A DNA stretch of 64,000 bases, from NCBI RefSeq assembly GCF_019266065.1, contig NZ_LPNR01000101.1, positions 1 through 64,000 on the forward strand. Reading direction: 5' to 3'. Source of the DNA: Nocardia sp. MH4. GTDB lineage: Bacteria; Actinomycetota; Actinomycetes; Mycobacteriales; Mycobacteriaceae. The notes beneath the pieces were generated by a model. The model had not been told where the DNA came from, made no database searches, and saw nothing but the letters and a program-made list of their open reading frames with translations. The position numbers were made by a program, and so were the translations under genes. Shown in pieces: positions 50,586 through 58,685 of this stretch (position 1 is its first letter; each line of letters opens with the position of its first letter).

Positions 50586-51710
50586 TCAGGAGATGGTGAC
50601 GATGCCGGAGTACATACCCATGCCGCAGCTGTAATCCAGGCGGCCGGGCTGCAGAACGCCCAGATCGATGCGAGTTTCGCCGGTCGAAGGCAGCGTCTTC
50701 TGGATGTCGAGTTCGGGGATGATCAACGACCGAATACAGCCCTGGGTGCCTTTGGTCTTGATGACGAGGGTGGTCGGAATGCCGGACTTCACTTCGGCGT
50801 TGCCGGGGCTGTAGGCGCGATTGCTCGCGGCGATCGTCACGGTCTGCATGCCGTCGGCGATTACCGCGGTACTGGCGTCGGCGGGGGCCGGTTCGACCCC
50901 GACTGTCGCAGCCAACCGGCTCGCGGCCAACGGGGAACCGGCCAACTCCAAGCCACCGTTGAGGGTGTAGAGGCCCATGAGCAAGACGACCACACCGGTG
51001 GCGAAAGCCAATCGTCCGCGCCAGACGGTGGCGGCTACGCGGGCCGCGTAGCCGAGAACAGCGAACAAGGGGCTGGTACCGAGAACGAACACCGCCATTG
51101 TCGCCGCACCCCACCACGGCGATCCCGAAGCCAGGGCGAGAGCTTCCACCGACAGTGTTACTCCGCACGGGATGAGGATCGTCAACATACCGAGCATTGC
51201 CGGCGCGACAGCGGACTGTGAGCGGGTCCGCGTGCGAATCAACCGCATCCAGGAGGCAGGCGGTTCGATAACGATGCCACGGAATCCGGGGACTCCCAAC
51301 TGCGCGAGGCCGAAGACGACGATCAATAGCCCGGCGCCGATCTGTAACCAGGTGCGAGTCCCGACCGACAGTTCGAAGACGCCACCCAGCGCGCCGAGCA
51401 AGGCGCCGAACACAGTGTGCGAGAGAAGCTTTCCGGCGAGAAACCCACCCACTGGGGTGAGGTCGTCCCCGATACGGCTACTCCACCGACGCAGCGCGGG
51501 CGCCTCCGTAGTGGACGAGGCAGAGGCCGGGGACAAAGCGGTGGCGCCCGCAGCGGCGGCGCGCTGGCGGGTGATCAATCCGGTGAGCAAGCCGCCTTGC
51601 ACTGCGGCGCAGGAGACACCACCAGCGAACAGGCCGGTGACCAGGACAGGGAAAAGGTTCACGAGAAGTACTCCTGTGGACAATAGAACGAGATCGATGT
51701 GGACCGGCAC
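50586..51710 (-). CDS. TauE/UreH-like membrane protein fused to cupredoxin domain
   Basis: 374 residues, GTG start. Residues ~1-245 have about six membrane helices ('GVLLVNLFPVLVTGLFAGGV', 'MLGMLTILIPCGVTLSVEAL') of the cytochrome-biogenesis/UreH-2 kind, with Cys in helix positions like DsbD/CcdA. Residues ~275-374 form a cupredoxin-like domain with 'TQGCIRSLIIPELDIQ' and 'LDYSCGMGMYSGIVTI', giving Cys, Cys and Met as possible copper ligands. Likely moves copper or electrons across the membrane for the CopZ partner. Confidence 0.75.
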   Translation of the reverse strand: MPVHIDLVLLSTGVLLVNLFPVLVTGLFAGGVSCAAVQGGLLTGLITRQRAAAAGATALSPASASSTTEAPALRRWSSRIGDDLTPVGGFLAGKLLSHTVFGALLGALGGVFELSVGTRTWLQIGAGLLIVVFGLAQLGVPGFRGIVIEPPASWMRLIRTRTRSQSAVAPAMLGMLTILIPCGVTLSVEALALASGSPWWGAATMAVFVLGTSPLFAVLGYAARVAATVWRGRLAFATGVVVLLMGLYTLNGGLELAGSPLAASRLAATVGVEPAPADASTAVIADGMQTVTIAASNRAYSPGNAEVKSGIPTTLVIKTKGTQGCIRSLIIPELDIQKTLPSTGETRIDLGVLQPGRLDYSCGMGMYSGIVTIS

Positions 51711-51768
51711 GGGAATGTCGGCCGACGGAGGCCAGGTGCCGCCGGTTGGCGAATCGGGCCAGCGTGCT

Positions 51769-52239
51769 CTACGTACGCAGGATGCAGAGTTCGTGGAGGC
51801 TCGGTTTCCGTATCGGAATCGTGCGTCGCGGTAGCACTCGGCGCCGGTAGAGCACAGGCAGCGGAGTGACGGTTGTGTCCGGCCGCACCGTTAGAAGCGC
51901 GCCCAGCAGAGCCAGGAATACCGCGAGGCACGCCATCACCACGTCGACAGTGGTCGGCGAAAGCCCTTCGTACTTCACGTCAACCGCCGGCTCGGAATGG
52001 TCGGCGACGATCGCCTCGTGGGTGCCCTCCCCTGTGCGGTGGACGCCGCTCGTCGGCATCGCGGCAGTCGGCGCAGCGGCCGTGGCAGTGGGCCGCGACT
52101 GTTCCATCGTCATCGAGCTGGTCGACATCGCGGCGACATGGCAGGGACTGCCTTCGATCATGGCGATCGCGAACAGGGCCGCGAACACCGCGACGAACCG
52201 CGCGAATCCGACGCGGCTCAGTGTCGGGGCAGCACTCAC
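51769..52239 (-). CDS. Small membrane protein, DUF6153-like
   Basis: 156 residues from GTG 52239. Membrane helix 'FVAVFAALFAIAMIEGSPCH', a Met/His-containing external loop ('AAMSTSSMTMEQSRP', 'GEGTHEAIVADH'), a second helix ('VDVVMACLAVFLALLGALL') and an Arg-rich tail ending 'LHELCILRT'. The ending resembles DUF6153 proteins of actinobacteria, often near copper genes. A CTAC-N11-GTAG element lies 11 bases before the start. Family call from memory. Confidence 0.6.
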   Translation of the reverse strand: MSAAPTLSRVGFARFVAVFAALFAIAMIEGSPCHVAAMSTSSMTMEQSRPTATAAAPTAAMPTSGVHRTGEGTHEAIVADHSEPAVDVKYEGLSPTTVDVVMACLAVFLALLGALLTVRPDTTVTPLPVLYRRRVLPRRTIPIRKPSLHELCILRT

Positions 52240-52249
52240 CCCGCAGATA

Positions 52250-52268
52250 CTACTAACTAGGTACGTAG
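52250..52268. promoter_or_regulatory. CTAC-N11-GTAG element, copy 2
   Basis: CTAC-TAACTAGGTAC-GTAG, directly upstream of the DUF6153-like start at 52239. The position overlaps the expected promoter, so it is a good repressor site. Confidence 0.6.
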
Positions 52269-52295
52269 AACCGGCAGGCGGCCGGTCAACCGCCC

Positions 52296-52775
52296 TCAGC
52301 CACCCCACCGCGCGATGAGCAGGGGTGCGTTCATCTGCTGATTGATCTGGAGCGCGACCGTCGCGACAAGCAGAACTGGAAGGTAGACACGCCGATCGAC
52401 GGCAATGTTCACCCATCGTCCGGTGCGCATGCCGATAGCGGCCCGGATCAGCGCTGCCACCGCGATCGCCATCAGTAGCGGCCCAGCGGGGTTGTACCGC
52501 AGCGCATCCCAGACCTGCCCATGCAGCAGCAAATACCACGACCTCGTCCCTCCGCAGAACGGGTCCATGATTCCCAGCTGATGCAGCGGGCCGTGCAAGT
52601 CCATCGAGGGGATTCCGAACAGCACCAAGACCAGCGCGCCCACCGCCGCGACGAGTGCCGACCAGGTCAACCACCGATGCCCGTCGGACGACTCGACCGA
52701 TATATGCGCAGGCCGCGCCACCATTGCGCGCGTCGGTCCTGCACCGACGCTTTCGCGTGCATCCGGTTCATCCAT
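52296..52775 (-). CDS. DUF2752 family membrane protein
   Basis: 159 residues from ATG 52775, chosen for the GAGGGGG five bases upstream; an ATG at 52802 would add nine residues. Membrane helices 'WSALVAAVGALVLVLFGI', 'AGPLLMAIAVAALIRAAI' and 'VYLPVLLVATVALQI'. The DUF2752 signature 'CGGTRSWYLLLHGQVWDALR' followed by YNPAGP is present. Function unknown. The CTAC-N11 element at 52803 lies 28 bases upstream. Confidence 0.8.
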   Translation of the reverse strand: MDEPDARESVGAGPTRAMVARPAHISVESSDGHRWLTWSALVAAVGALVLVLFGIPSMDLHGPLHQLGIMDPFCGGTRSWYLLLHGQVWDALRYNPAGPLLMAIAVAALIRAAIGMRTGRWVNIAVDRRVYLPVLLVATVALQINQQMNAPLLIARWGG

Positions 52776-52802
52776 GATGCCCCCTCGATCCGACGAACTC
52801 AT

Positions 52803-52821
52803 CTACTACATGGGTACACAG
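52803..52821. promoter_or_regulatory. CTAC-N11 element, copy 3 (one degenerate arm)
   Basis: CTAC-TACATGGGTAC-ACAG. The central part shares GGTAC with copy 2, and the right arm is degenerate. Upstream of the DUF2752 gene. Confidence 0.5.
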
Positions 52822-52868
52822 ACAGTAGTCGATCGCAGAACATTCCGCCCCGACCGAGGCAGAGACCG

Positions 52869-53816
52869 CTAGCCGGGCTGACACACTCCGAGCCCGATCA
52901 CAGCGACGAGCGTCGCGATCATGGGACCGGCAAGAACTGTGGCGATGATCAGCGCTGAGACGATGCCGACCATCGAGCGGCCCACTGGGGAGGCGGACGC
53001 AAGCCGAGTCACACGATCAGCGAGTCCGACTTCGGTCGCACCGAGCGTGCTTGCACCGTTCGAGTCGGCCAGGGTGAGCAACGCCTCGCGAACGGTTTCC
53101 CGACCATGCGAGGCGGCGGCAACATCGTCGGCCGACATTTCGACGAGACGGGCAACCTGAGCCGCCCCGACAGTGAACAGATCGATCCGCGGGAACGCCC
53201 CGGCCAAAGCGCGCGTAACAGCAAGGAGAAGGTGGTGCTTGCCTGCGAGGTGAGCACGCTCGTGTGCCAATACGGCCGCGAGGTGCGCTTCGTCGAGTGC
53301 GGCGACAATTCCCTGAGTGAGGACAATCGTGTGCGGATCCCCCGCAACCGAGTACGCGGCGGGCTCTGGATGATCGATGACAACGGCATCGTGACCAGCA
53401 TGCGGTCGCCCGACGATCCTGGCGGCGCGCGCGTGCCCATGGGTCACCGAACGTGCCCGCACCAGTGCACGGCCCACTCCCCCTATCAACACGACCCCTG
53501 CGGCAACGCCGCACGTCACCAGGACCAGCAGGCCCATCTGGACAGCTGTTCCATATTCGCCGATCGCCGCGTCGTGGAGCTGATCAAAGCATCGACTCAG
53601 GTTGAGATGCTGGTCGGCGAGCATGTCGCGGACGACATCCGCGATAACGAAGCCGATCGCGGCCACCCAAGCCAGCACGACCGACCCGATCGCGCTGAGC
53701 CACGCGATCAAGCTCAGGCGCGGGCCGACACCGCAGCGCGTCGACCGAATCAGGGTCGGCGGAGCGAGAACCATGACGACCAGGCTGTAGACGAGCAGGC
53801 AGATAGCGACGCTCAT
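52869..53816 (-). CDS. M56-family (BlaR1/MecR1-like) membrane metalloprotease
   Basis: 315 residues. Four membrane helices surround a zinc protease site 'AAVLAHERAHLAGKHHLLLA' (HExxH), with a downstream 'LVEMSADDVAAA' that supplies the third ligand region. M56 proteins normally sit beside a BlaI/MecI repressor which they inactivate. Here there is no such gene, only ~200 bases to a perfect BlaI-like operator. It probably signals through a repressor encoded elsewhere that binds the CTAC-N11-GTAG sites. Confidence 0.82.
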   Translation of the reverse strand: MSVAICLLVYSLVVMVLAPPTLIRSTRCGVGPRLSLIAWLSAIGSVVLAWVAAIGFVIADVVRDMLADQHLNLSRCFDQLHDAAIGEYGTAVQMGLLVLVTCGVAAGVVLIGGVGRALVRARSVTHGHARAARIVGRPHAGHDAVVIDHPEPAAYSVAGDPHTIVLTQGIVAALDEAHLAAVLAHERAHLAGKHHLLLAVTRALAGAFPRIDLFTVGAAQVARLVEMSADDVAAASHGRETVREALLTLADSNGASTLGATEVGLADRVTRLASASPVGRSMVGIVSALIIATVLAGPMIATLVAVIGLGVCQPG

Positions 53817-54021
53817 CGTCGGTCACACTTCGACGCCACCGGCAGGGTCGGCAACGACTGCACTGCTGGCACGAGGGGACTCCTTGCGGATCGAGATCCG
53901 AGGTCAGCGACGGATCAGAGAGGCGACTTCATTGTATCGACCCCTCGCCGAGTACCTCCGGCACAGACAGGGTCGAGCCCCTTTCCTCCATAACCGGCAA
54001 TGTTGCGTCAACCGGCAACAC

Positions 54022-54053
54022 CATCTACTGTCTACTAACGTAGACAGTAGATG
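54022..54053. promoter_or_regulatory. Perfect BlaI/CopY-like palindrome (element copy 4)
   Basis: CATCTACTGTCTAC (54022-54035) and GTAGACAGTAGATG (54040-54053) are exact reverse complements with a 4-base spacer. It contains the CTAC-N11-GTAG spacing on both strands and is the best candidate binding site in the series. Confidence 0.75.
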
Positions 54054-54155
54054 CTTGCGTCAGCAGGACGAGCTGGCGCGAGACGCTCCCTCCTGGGGCG
54101 TCGACTGCGGCGGAGATGGCACGATCCCCTCATCTCGTGCGTTCGCCGCGATCAC

Positions 54156-54198
54156 CTGAAGTGGGGCGAGAGATTGTGGCGATCCGGCCCCACTTCAG
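54156..54198 (-). terminator. Terminator hairpin downstream of the M23 peptidase gene
   Basis: CTGAAGTGGGGC (54156-54167) pairs perfectly with 54187-54198, a 12-bp stem just after the stop at 54209. Confidence 0.65.
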
Positions 54199-54208
54199 GA
54201 CAATCCCG

Positions 54209-54955
54209 TCAGTCAGAACCCCAATGCTGTTCCATCACAATGCCTTTGCTGGCCATCCAGGGCAGTGGGTCGATCTTGACACCGTCCTGATCCCAGATTT
54301 CCAGATGCAAGTGCGGGCCGGTGGAAATGCCGCGGTTGCCGACCGAAGCGATCACATCGCCGGCGTTCACTCGCTGACCTTCCTGGACATAGATGTCATT
54401 GATATGGCCGTACACGGCGGTTGTTCCGTCGTCCTGCCCGACACGAATCCACTGACCGAATCCCGATGCCGGACCGGCTTCGAGCACCGTCCCGCCGAGA
54501 GCGGACCGAATGGGCGTTCCCAGCGCATCCGCGATGTCTACACCGGAATGGAATTGACCCCATCGCGCACCGAATACAGAACTGATGTCACCAGCCAACG
54601 GCAACGCCGCTGGTGGCGCGACCGCTTGTGACGGAGCGGGAATCACCTGCTGCTGCAGATCCTCGATGAACTGTTCTGCCTGAGCGAGCGGACCAACGAC
54701 TTCCACTGGCAGTCCAGCTAATCCGAACGGCGCGGCAGCAGGTTCGACGCCATGGGCGACATCCGGAGCCAACGGCGCGGCCATCGCGACTTGCGTCGAC
54801 GTACTGAGTAGGGCTCCGGCAGCCGCCGCGACACCGACGGCCACCTTGATTCGGCCATCCGGCGCAGGTTCGGCGCGATGCCGACCCGACCGCCTGGAGT
54901 CGGCGAGTAGATGTTGAACGGACAGGGAACCAGAAGTCTTTCGGTGATGTGACAA
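54209..54955 (-). CDS. M23-family (LytM-like) peptidoglycan endopeptidase
   Basis: 248 residues from TTG 54955 with GAGGA upstream. A basic N-terminus and signal segment ('IKVAVGVAAAAGALLSTSTQ') precede a linker and an M23 domain: 'SVFGARWGQFHSGVDIADAL' (His and Asp zinc ligands), 'DGTTAVYGHINDIYVQEGQR' and 'GPHLHLEIWDQDG' (HxH). Cuts cell-wall cross-links or binds peptidoglycan. The convergent arrangement with the M56 promoter suggests wall/metal stress linkage, which is inference. Confidence 0.85.
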   Translation of the reverse strand: MSHHRKTSGSLSVQHLLADSRRSGRHRAEPAPDGRIKVAVGVAAAAGALLSTSTQVAMAAPLAPDVAHGVEPAAAPFGLAGLPVEVVGPLAQAEQFIEDLQQQVIPAPSQAVAPPAALPLAGDISSVFGARWGQFHSGVDIADALGTPIRSALGGTVLEAGPASGFGQWIRVGQDDGTTAVYGHINDIYVQEGQRVNAGDVIASVGNRGISTGPHLHLEIWDQDGVKIDPLPWMASKGIVMEQHWGSD

Positions 54956-55139
54956 GGCTCGTCCTCGGGTCGATCGGCGAAAGGCGCCTCGACCAGGTCG
55001 TTGCCGACTTATCGACAGCGACTTTCGGCGCGCGGCGTGATAAGAACTGTACCGATCCGTGACCGCCCCGCAACCATTACGTCAGCACCGCAGACCGAAC
55101 CCTTCGACTCAGGTAGATAGGCAACTCACCTGCGGATAT

Positions 55140-55158
55140 CTACTATTTTATGCAGTAA
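55140..55158. promoter_or_regulatory. CTAC-N11-GTAA element, copy 5
   Basis: CTAC-TATTTTATGCA-GTAA. Same spacing as the other copies, one mismatch in the right arm. Confidence 0.45.
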
Positions 55159-55255
55159 TGGATGCGTTCACCCAACGAGCGCGTCACTGAATTTTGTTGC
55201 TATGCAAGGCATTTCAACATTCAGTGATCTGCGTCACTTTTTGGATTGAACATCA

Positions 55256-55274
55256 CTACTGTCTAGATGCATAG
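55256..55274. promoter_or_regulatory. CTAC-N11-ATAG element, copy 6
   Basis: CTAC-TGTCTAGATGC-ATAG. The left part CTACTGTCTA is identical to that of the perfect palindrome at 54025. Confidence 0.45.
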
Positions 55275-55705
55275 TTTGGGCTCACCGCCAGCCGGGCGGG
55301 GACAGTCCGTCTTGCCGCTGCCGTCGGCGGTCCAACCATGTCCGGCCCGAATCGCCAGTACCCCCCGCGGCTCGGGCGGTCGACCTCGCTCGAGTTCGTC
55401 GCAGTAGATCTACCATCCGGCTTAGTACGTAGCCGAATACGAACACAAGCTTCCCCGCCCCGGGCGGATGAACTTACATGTGGATGACACTGGTCACGTT
55501 TAGCCAACCATCCGATGGATCACAAACGCTATAGAGTCACACCACGCATCAACTTTGCGACTTGCAGGGCATCCGAACAAATGGGCGACCACCTGCGCTT
55601 CACTCGTCGACCGGACCATCCTGCCGACCATGTAAAACGCCATCGACGCAGATTGCCCGATCGATCGTCGCGACTCCCGAGCAACGCGGGCGCAGGTCGA
55701 ACCCG

Positions 55706-55733
55706 TTGACAAACTTAGGTACTGCTTACCTAA
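55706..55733 (+). promoter_or_regulatory. Iron-regulated promoter: IdeR/DtxR-like box over a -35/-10 region
   Basis: TTAGGTACTGCTTACCTAA at 55715-55733 is a 19-bp site with perfect 7-bp arms (TTAGGTA/TACCTAA), close to the IdeR consensus. It follows TTGACA at 55706-55711 and covers the spacer and -10, so iron-loaded IdeR should block transcription of the siderophore operon. Confidence 0.85.
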
Positions 55734-55744
55734 GCTCTCGGCCC

Positions 55745-56761
55745 ATGACAGTGATAGGCACATCGCATCGCTCCCCGATGCGGCACCCGATCGTGGTGCT
55801 CGCATTCGGGGTTGCGGCATTGGCGCTGTGTGCGGGGTTGAGCCTGGCGCTCGGCTCTCGCGACATCTCGGCGCCCGCGGTGATCGATGCGCTGCTCAGC
55901 CGGGTTCATGGTCGCGACGCGGCGGTGATCACGGGAATGCGGGTGCCGCGGACTCTCGTCGGGATGGCAGTGGGCGCGGCACTCGGGTTGGCCGGCGCGA
56001 TAGTGCAGGGAGTCACCCGCAATTCACTGGCCGCGCCGACCACTCTGGGTATCAACGCCGGGGCCGCGCTCGCTGTGGTGACCGCTATCTACGCGCTGGG
56101 TCTTTCTCAGCCCGGCCAGTATGTGTGGTTCGCCTTCGCCGGTGCCGCCGCTGCCGCGCTGTTCACCCTCACCCTGGGCAGGCGGGCAGGCGGGGTCGAC
56201 CCGATTCGGCTGGTCCTCGGCGGCATTGTCGTGCAACTGGTCTTGGCGTCCTGGACCTCCGCGGTACTGCTGTTCAGCGAGCGCACCCTAGACGAGGCTC
56301 GCTTCTGGCTGGTCGGATCGATTGCGGGACGAGACCTCTCGATTCTGATTCCGCTCCTTCCCGCTTTCGTCCTCGGTGCGATGATCGGCCTCGCGATCGC
56401 CGCCACACTGAATACGCTGGCACTCGGAGACGAAGCCGCGGCAGCGCTCGGTGTGCCGGTCGGGCGGATCAGGGCCGCCGGCATGGTGGCCGTGGTGCTG
56501 CTGGCCGGATCGGCCGTCGCGGTCGCCGGGCCCATCGCGTTCATCGGCCTCGCCGCACCGCACCTGGTCCGGTTGGTGCTGGGCAGCGACCATCGTGTGC
56601 TCATCCCTGGTTGTCTCATCGCCGGGCCACTGCTCCTGCTGGCAGCCGACGTTGTCGGCAGGCTCATCGCACCCCCGACCGAAGTAGAGGTCGGCATTGT
56701 GACTGCCTTCGTCGGTGCTCCGCTGCTCGCGGTCCTCGCAAGCCGGAGGCAGATCCGATGA
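55745..56761 (+). CDS. FecCD-family siderophore ABC permease 1
   Basis: 338 residues from ATG 55745, 11 bases after the iron box. 8-10 membrane helices with 'GMRVPRTLVGMAVGAALGLA' and 'VAVAGPIAFIGLAAPHLVRL', the conserved BtuC/FecCD segments. Forms the membrane channel with the next gene, which starts within its stop (ATGA). An earlier in-frame ATG at 55562 would cross the promoter and is rejected. Confidence 0.9.
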   Translation: MTVIGTSHRSPMRHPIVVLAFGVAALALCAGLSLALGSRDISAPAVIDALLSRVHGRDAAVITGMRVPRTLVGMAVGAALGLAGAIVQGVTRNSLAAPTTLGINAGAALAVVTAIYALGLSQPGQYVWFAFAGAAAAALFTLTLGRRAGGVDPIRLVLGGIVVQLVLASWTSAVLLFSERTLDEARFWLVGSIAGRDLSILIPLLPAFVLGAMIGLAIAATLNTLALGDEAAAALGVPVGRIRAAGMVAVVLLAGSAVAVAGPIAFIGLAAPHLVRLVLGSDHRVLIPGCLIAGPLLLLAADVVGRLIAPPTEVEVGIVTAFVGAPLLAVLASRRQIR

Positions 56762-57777
56762 TCGCCCGAACTTCCTTGTCTCGCTGGATGATTCCAATCG
56801 TCGCGACGACGTTTCTGCTCGCGCTGGCCGCCTTGGCCATCGCCGCGCTCACCGCGGGCGAAGTGTCGATGAGCGCGGCGACCGCTCTGGCGGCCGCGTT
56901 GGGTTTCGGCGATCGTGGCGACGTCTTCGTGGTGCAGGAGTTCCGTGCGCCGCGGTTGGTCGCGGGCGTCATCGCGGGCGCGGGCCTGGCCGCAGCGGGC
57001 GCAGTGCTGCAACGGCTGTTCCGTAATCCGCTCGCTTCGCCCGATGTGATCGGCGTGACCGGCGGTGCTTCGTTCGGCGCCGTGATCGTGCTCGCGGCCG
57101 GGGCGAGCCAATCGGCGATTCCGTTGGCCGCGCTCGCGGGTGGGATGTTCGCCGCGCTCGCGCTCGGCGCGATCGGCTGGAAGTCGCAGTTGTCGACGGC
57201 CCGGCTGGTACTGGTCGGGCTGGCGATTCAAGCCGGGCTGGCTGCCGCCGTGAACCTTGTCATCGTCCGGTTCCCCAAGGAGCTGGCCGGGTCAGCGATG
57301 CGCTGGACCGCGGGCTCCCTCTATGGCCGGACCTGGCCGGAAGTGAGCGGAGCGGCGATCGGTTGCGTGCTCGTGATGGTGCTGCTGTACGCGCAGTACC
57401 GGACCCTGGCGGTGCTCGACCTCGGCGACGACTCGGCGGGTGCGCTCGGGATCGGCGTGGATTCCGCGCGGCTGCGATTGCTGATCACCGCGGTGGCGAT
57501 GGCGGCGCTCGCAGTCGCGATCTCGGGTCCCATCGTGTTCGTCGCCCTGGCGGTGCCGCAGATCGTGCAGCTGCTGTGCGGGCCACCGACGCCCGCGACC
57601 CTCGCCGTCACCGCACTCGCCGGGGCAAGTCTGCTGGTCGCCGCGGACTTCACCGCCCAACATCTGCTACCGGTCCACGGACTGCCGGTGGGAGTCGTCA
57701 CCACCACCGTAGGCGCGCCGTGGCTGCTGTGGCTGCTGGTCCGCGACAGCGGCCCGGCGATCAGGAGAACCGCATGA
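56758..57777 (+). CDS. FecCD-family siderophore ABC permease 2
   Basis: 339 residues. 'QEFRAPRLVAGVIAGAGLAA', 'RNPLASPDVIGVTGGASFGA' and 'VAISGPIVFVALAVPQIVQL' are FecD-type segments. Overlaps the first permease and the ATPase gene by four bases each. Confidence 0.9.
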   Translation: MIARTSLSRWMIPIVATTFLLALAALAIAALTAGEVSMSAATALAAALGFGDRGDVFVVQEFRAPRLVAGVIAGAGLAAAGAVLQRLFRNPLASPDVIGVTGGASFGAVIVLAAGASQSAIPLAALAGGMFAALALGAIGWKSQLSTARLVLVGLAIQAGLAAAVNLVIVRFPKELAGSAMRWTAGSLYGRTWPEVSGAAIGCVLVMVLLYAQYRTLAVLDLGDDSAGALGIGVDSARLRLLITAVAMAALAVAISGPIVFVALAVPQIVQLLCGPPTPATLAVTALAGASLLVAADFTAQHLLPVHGLPVGVVTTTVGAPWLLWLLVRDSGPAIRRTA

Positions 57778-58613
57778 ACGAGAGCCGAAACGAACTCACC
57801 ACGCACACGCTGTCGTTGAGCTATGGCGATCGTGTCGTGGTCGACGGGCTTGATCTGACGCTGCCAGGCAACGCCGTCACCGCCATCGTCGGTCCCAATG
57901 CCTGCGGAAAGTCCACACTGCTGCGGGGACTCACCCGGCTGCTGCGCCCGGCGGGTGGCACGGTCACCCTCGACGGCGCCGACATCCATCGGCTCCCCGC
58001 ACGCGCCCTCGCGCTGCGGCTCGGGCTACTCCCCCAGCAACCGGTGACACCGGAGGCGATCACGGTCGAGGCGTTGGTTCGGCTGGGCAGGTATCCACAC
58101 CAAAGGCTTCTGCGTCCGTGGTCGGCGAGCGATCAAGCGGCCGTCGAAGACGCCTTGGCCCGGACCGCGACCGCACAGCTGCGTGCCCTCCCGGTCGATC
58201 AGCTTTCCGGTGGCCAACGCCAACGCGCTTGGATCGCCTTGGCTTTGGCCCAGGACACCGATCTTCTGCTCCTCGACGAGCCGACCACCTTCCTCGACCT
58301 GCGCCATCAGCTCGACGTGCTCGACCTCGTCACCGATTTGCACGCAGAGGCGGGACGCACCGTCGTCATGGTGCTGCACGACCTCGGTCAGGCCGCCCGC
58401 TACGCCGACCATCTCGTCGTGCTGCACGAGGGCCGTCTGGCCGCGGCGGGACCACCCGCCGACGTGCTCGACGCCGACCTCGTACGCACCGTCTTCGACG
58501 TCGACTGCCGCGTCATCCCTGATCCCGAGACCGGAACGCCGCTCGTCATACCACGCAGCCGCAGCGCCCGAGATACCAGGTCCGGGCGCGATACCACCGC
58601 TGTCCGGGCCTGA
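57774..58613 (+). CDS. Siderophore ABC transporter ATPase (FecE-like)
   Basis: 279 residues. Walker A 'AIVGPNACGKSTLLRGLTRL', signature 'VDQLSGGQRQRAWIALALAQ', Walker B 'DLLLLDEPTTFLD' and the H-loop 'VVMVLHDLGQAARYAD'. Energises Fe-siderophore import with the two permeases. Confidence 0.93.
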   Translation: MNESRNELTTHTLSLSYGDRVVVDGLDLTLPGNAVTAIVGPNACGKSTLLRGLTRLLRPAGGTVTLDGADIHRLPARALALRLGLLPQQPVTPEAITVEALVRLGRYPHQRLLRPWSASDQAAVEDALARTATAQLRALPVDQLSGGQRQRAWIALALAQDTDLLLLDEPTTFLDLRHQLDVLDLVTDLHAEAGRTVVMVLHDLGQAARYADHLVVLHEGRLAAAGPPADVLDADLVRTVFDVDCRVIPDPETGTPLVIPRSRSARDTRSGRDTTAVRA

Positions 58614-58685
58614 CCCCGACCTTTTCACTCGCGACACCCGATTCCGGCTCCGTCGCGTTCGCTCCATGAGAGATGAGGACCAGCC

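Larger units (their letters stand above)
53817..54208. promoter_or_regulatory. Promoter region of the M56 gene, no gene
   Basis: 392 bases. Too short for a complete BlaI gene before the operator, and no BlaI-like frame was recognised. It contains the operator at 54022-54053 and the terminator at 54156-54198. Confidence 0.55.
54956..55744. promoter_or_regulatory. Long regulatory gap between M23 peptidase and siderophore operon
   Basis: 789 bases with no convincing gene. It is AT-richer than its surroundings between about 55130 and 55270. It holds two further CTAC-N11 elements (55140-55158, 55256-55274), a related TTAGTACGTAG at about 55422-55432, and the iron box at 55715-55733. Confidence 0.5.

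Noticed and set aside
53817..54208. BlaI repressor gene upstream of the M56 protease
   Set aside because: Only about 200 bases lie between the protease start and the operator, and no BlaI-like frame was found on either strand.
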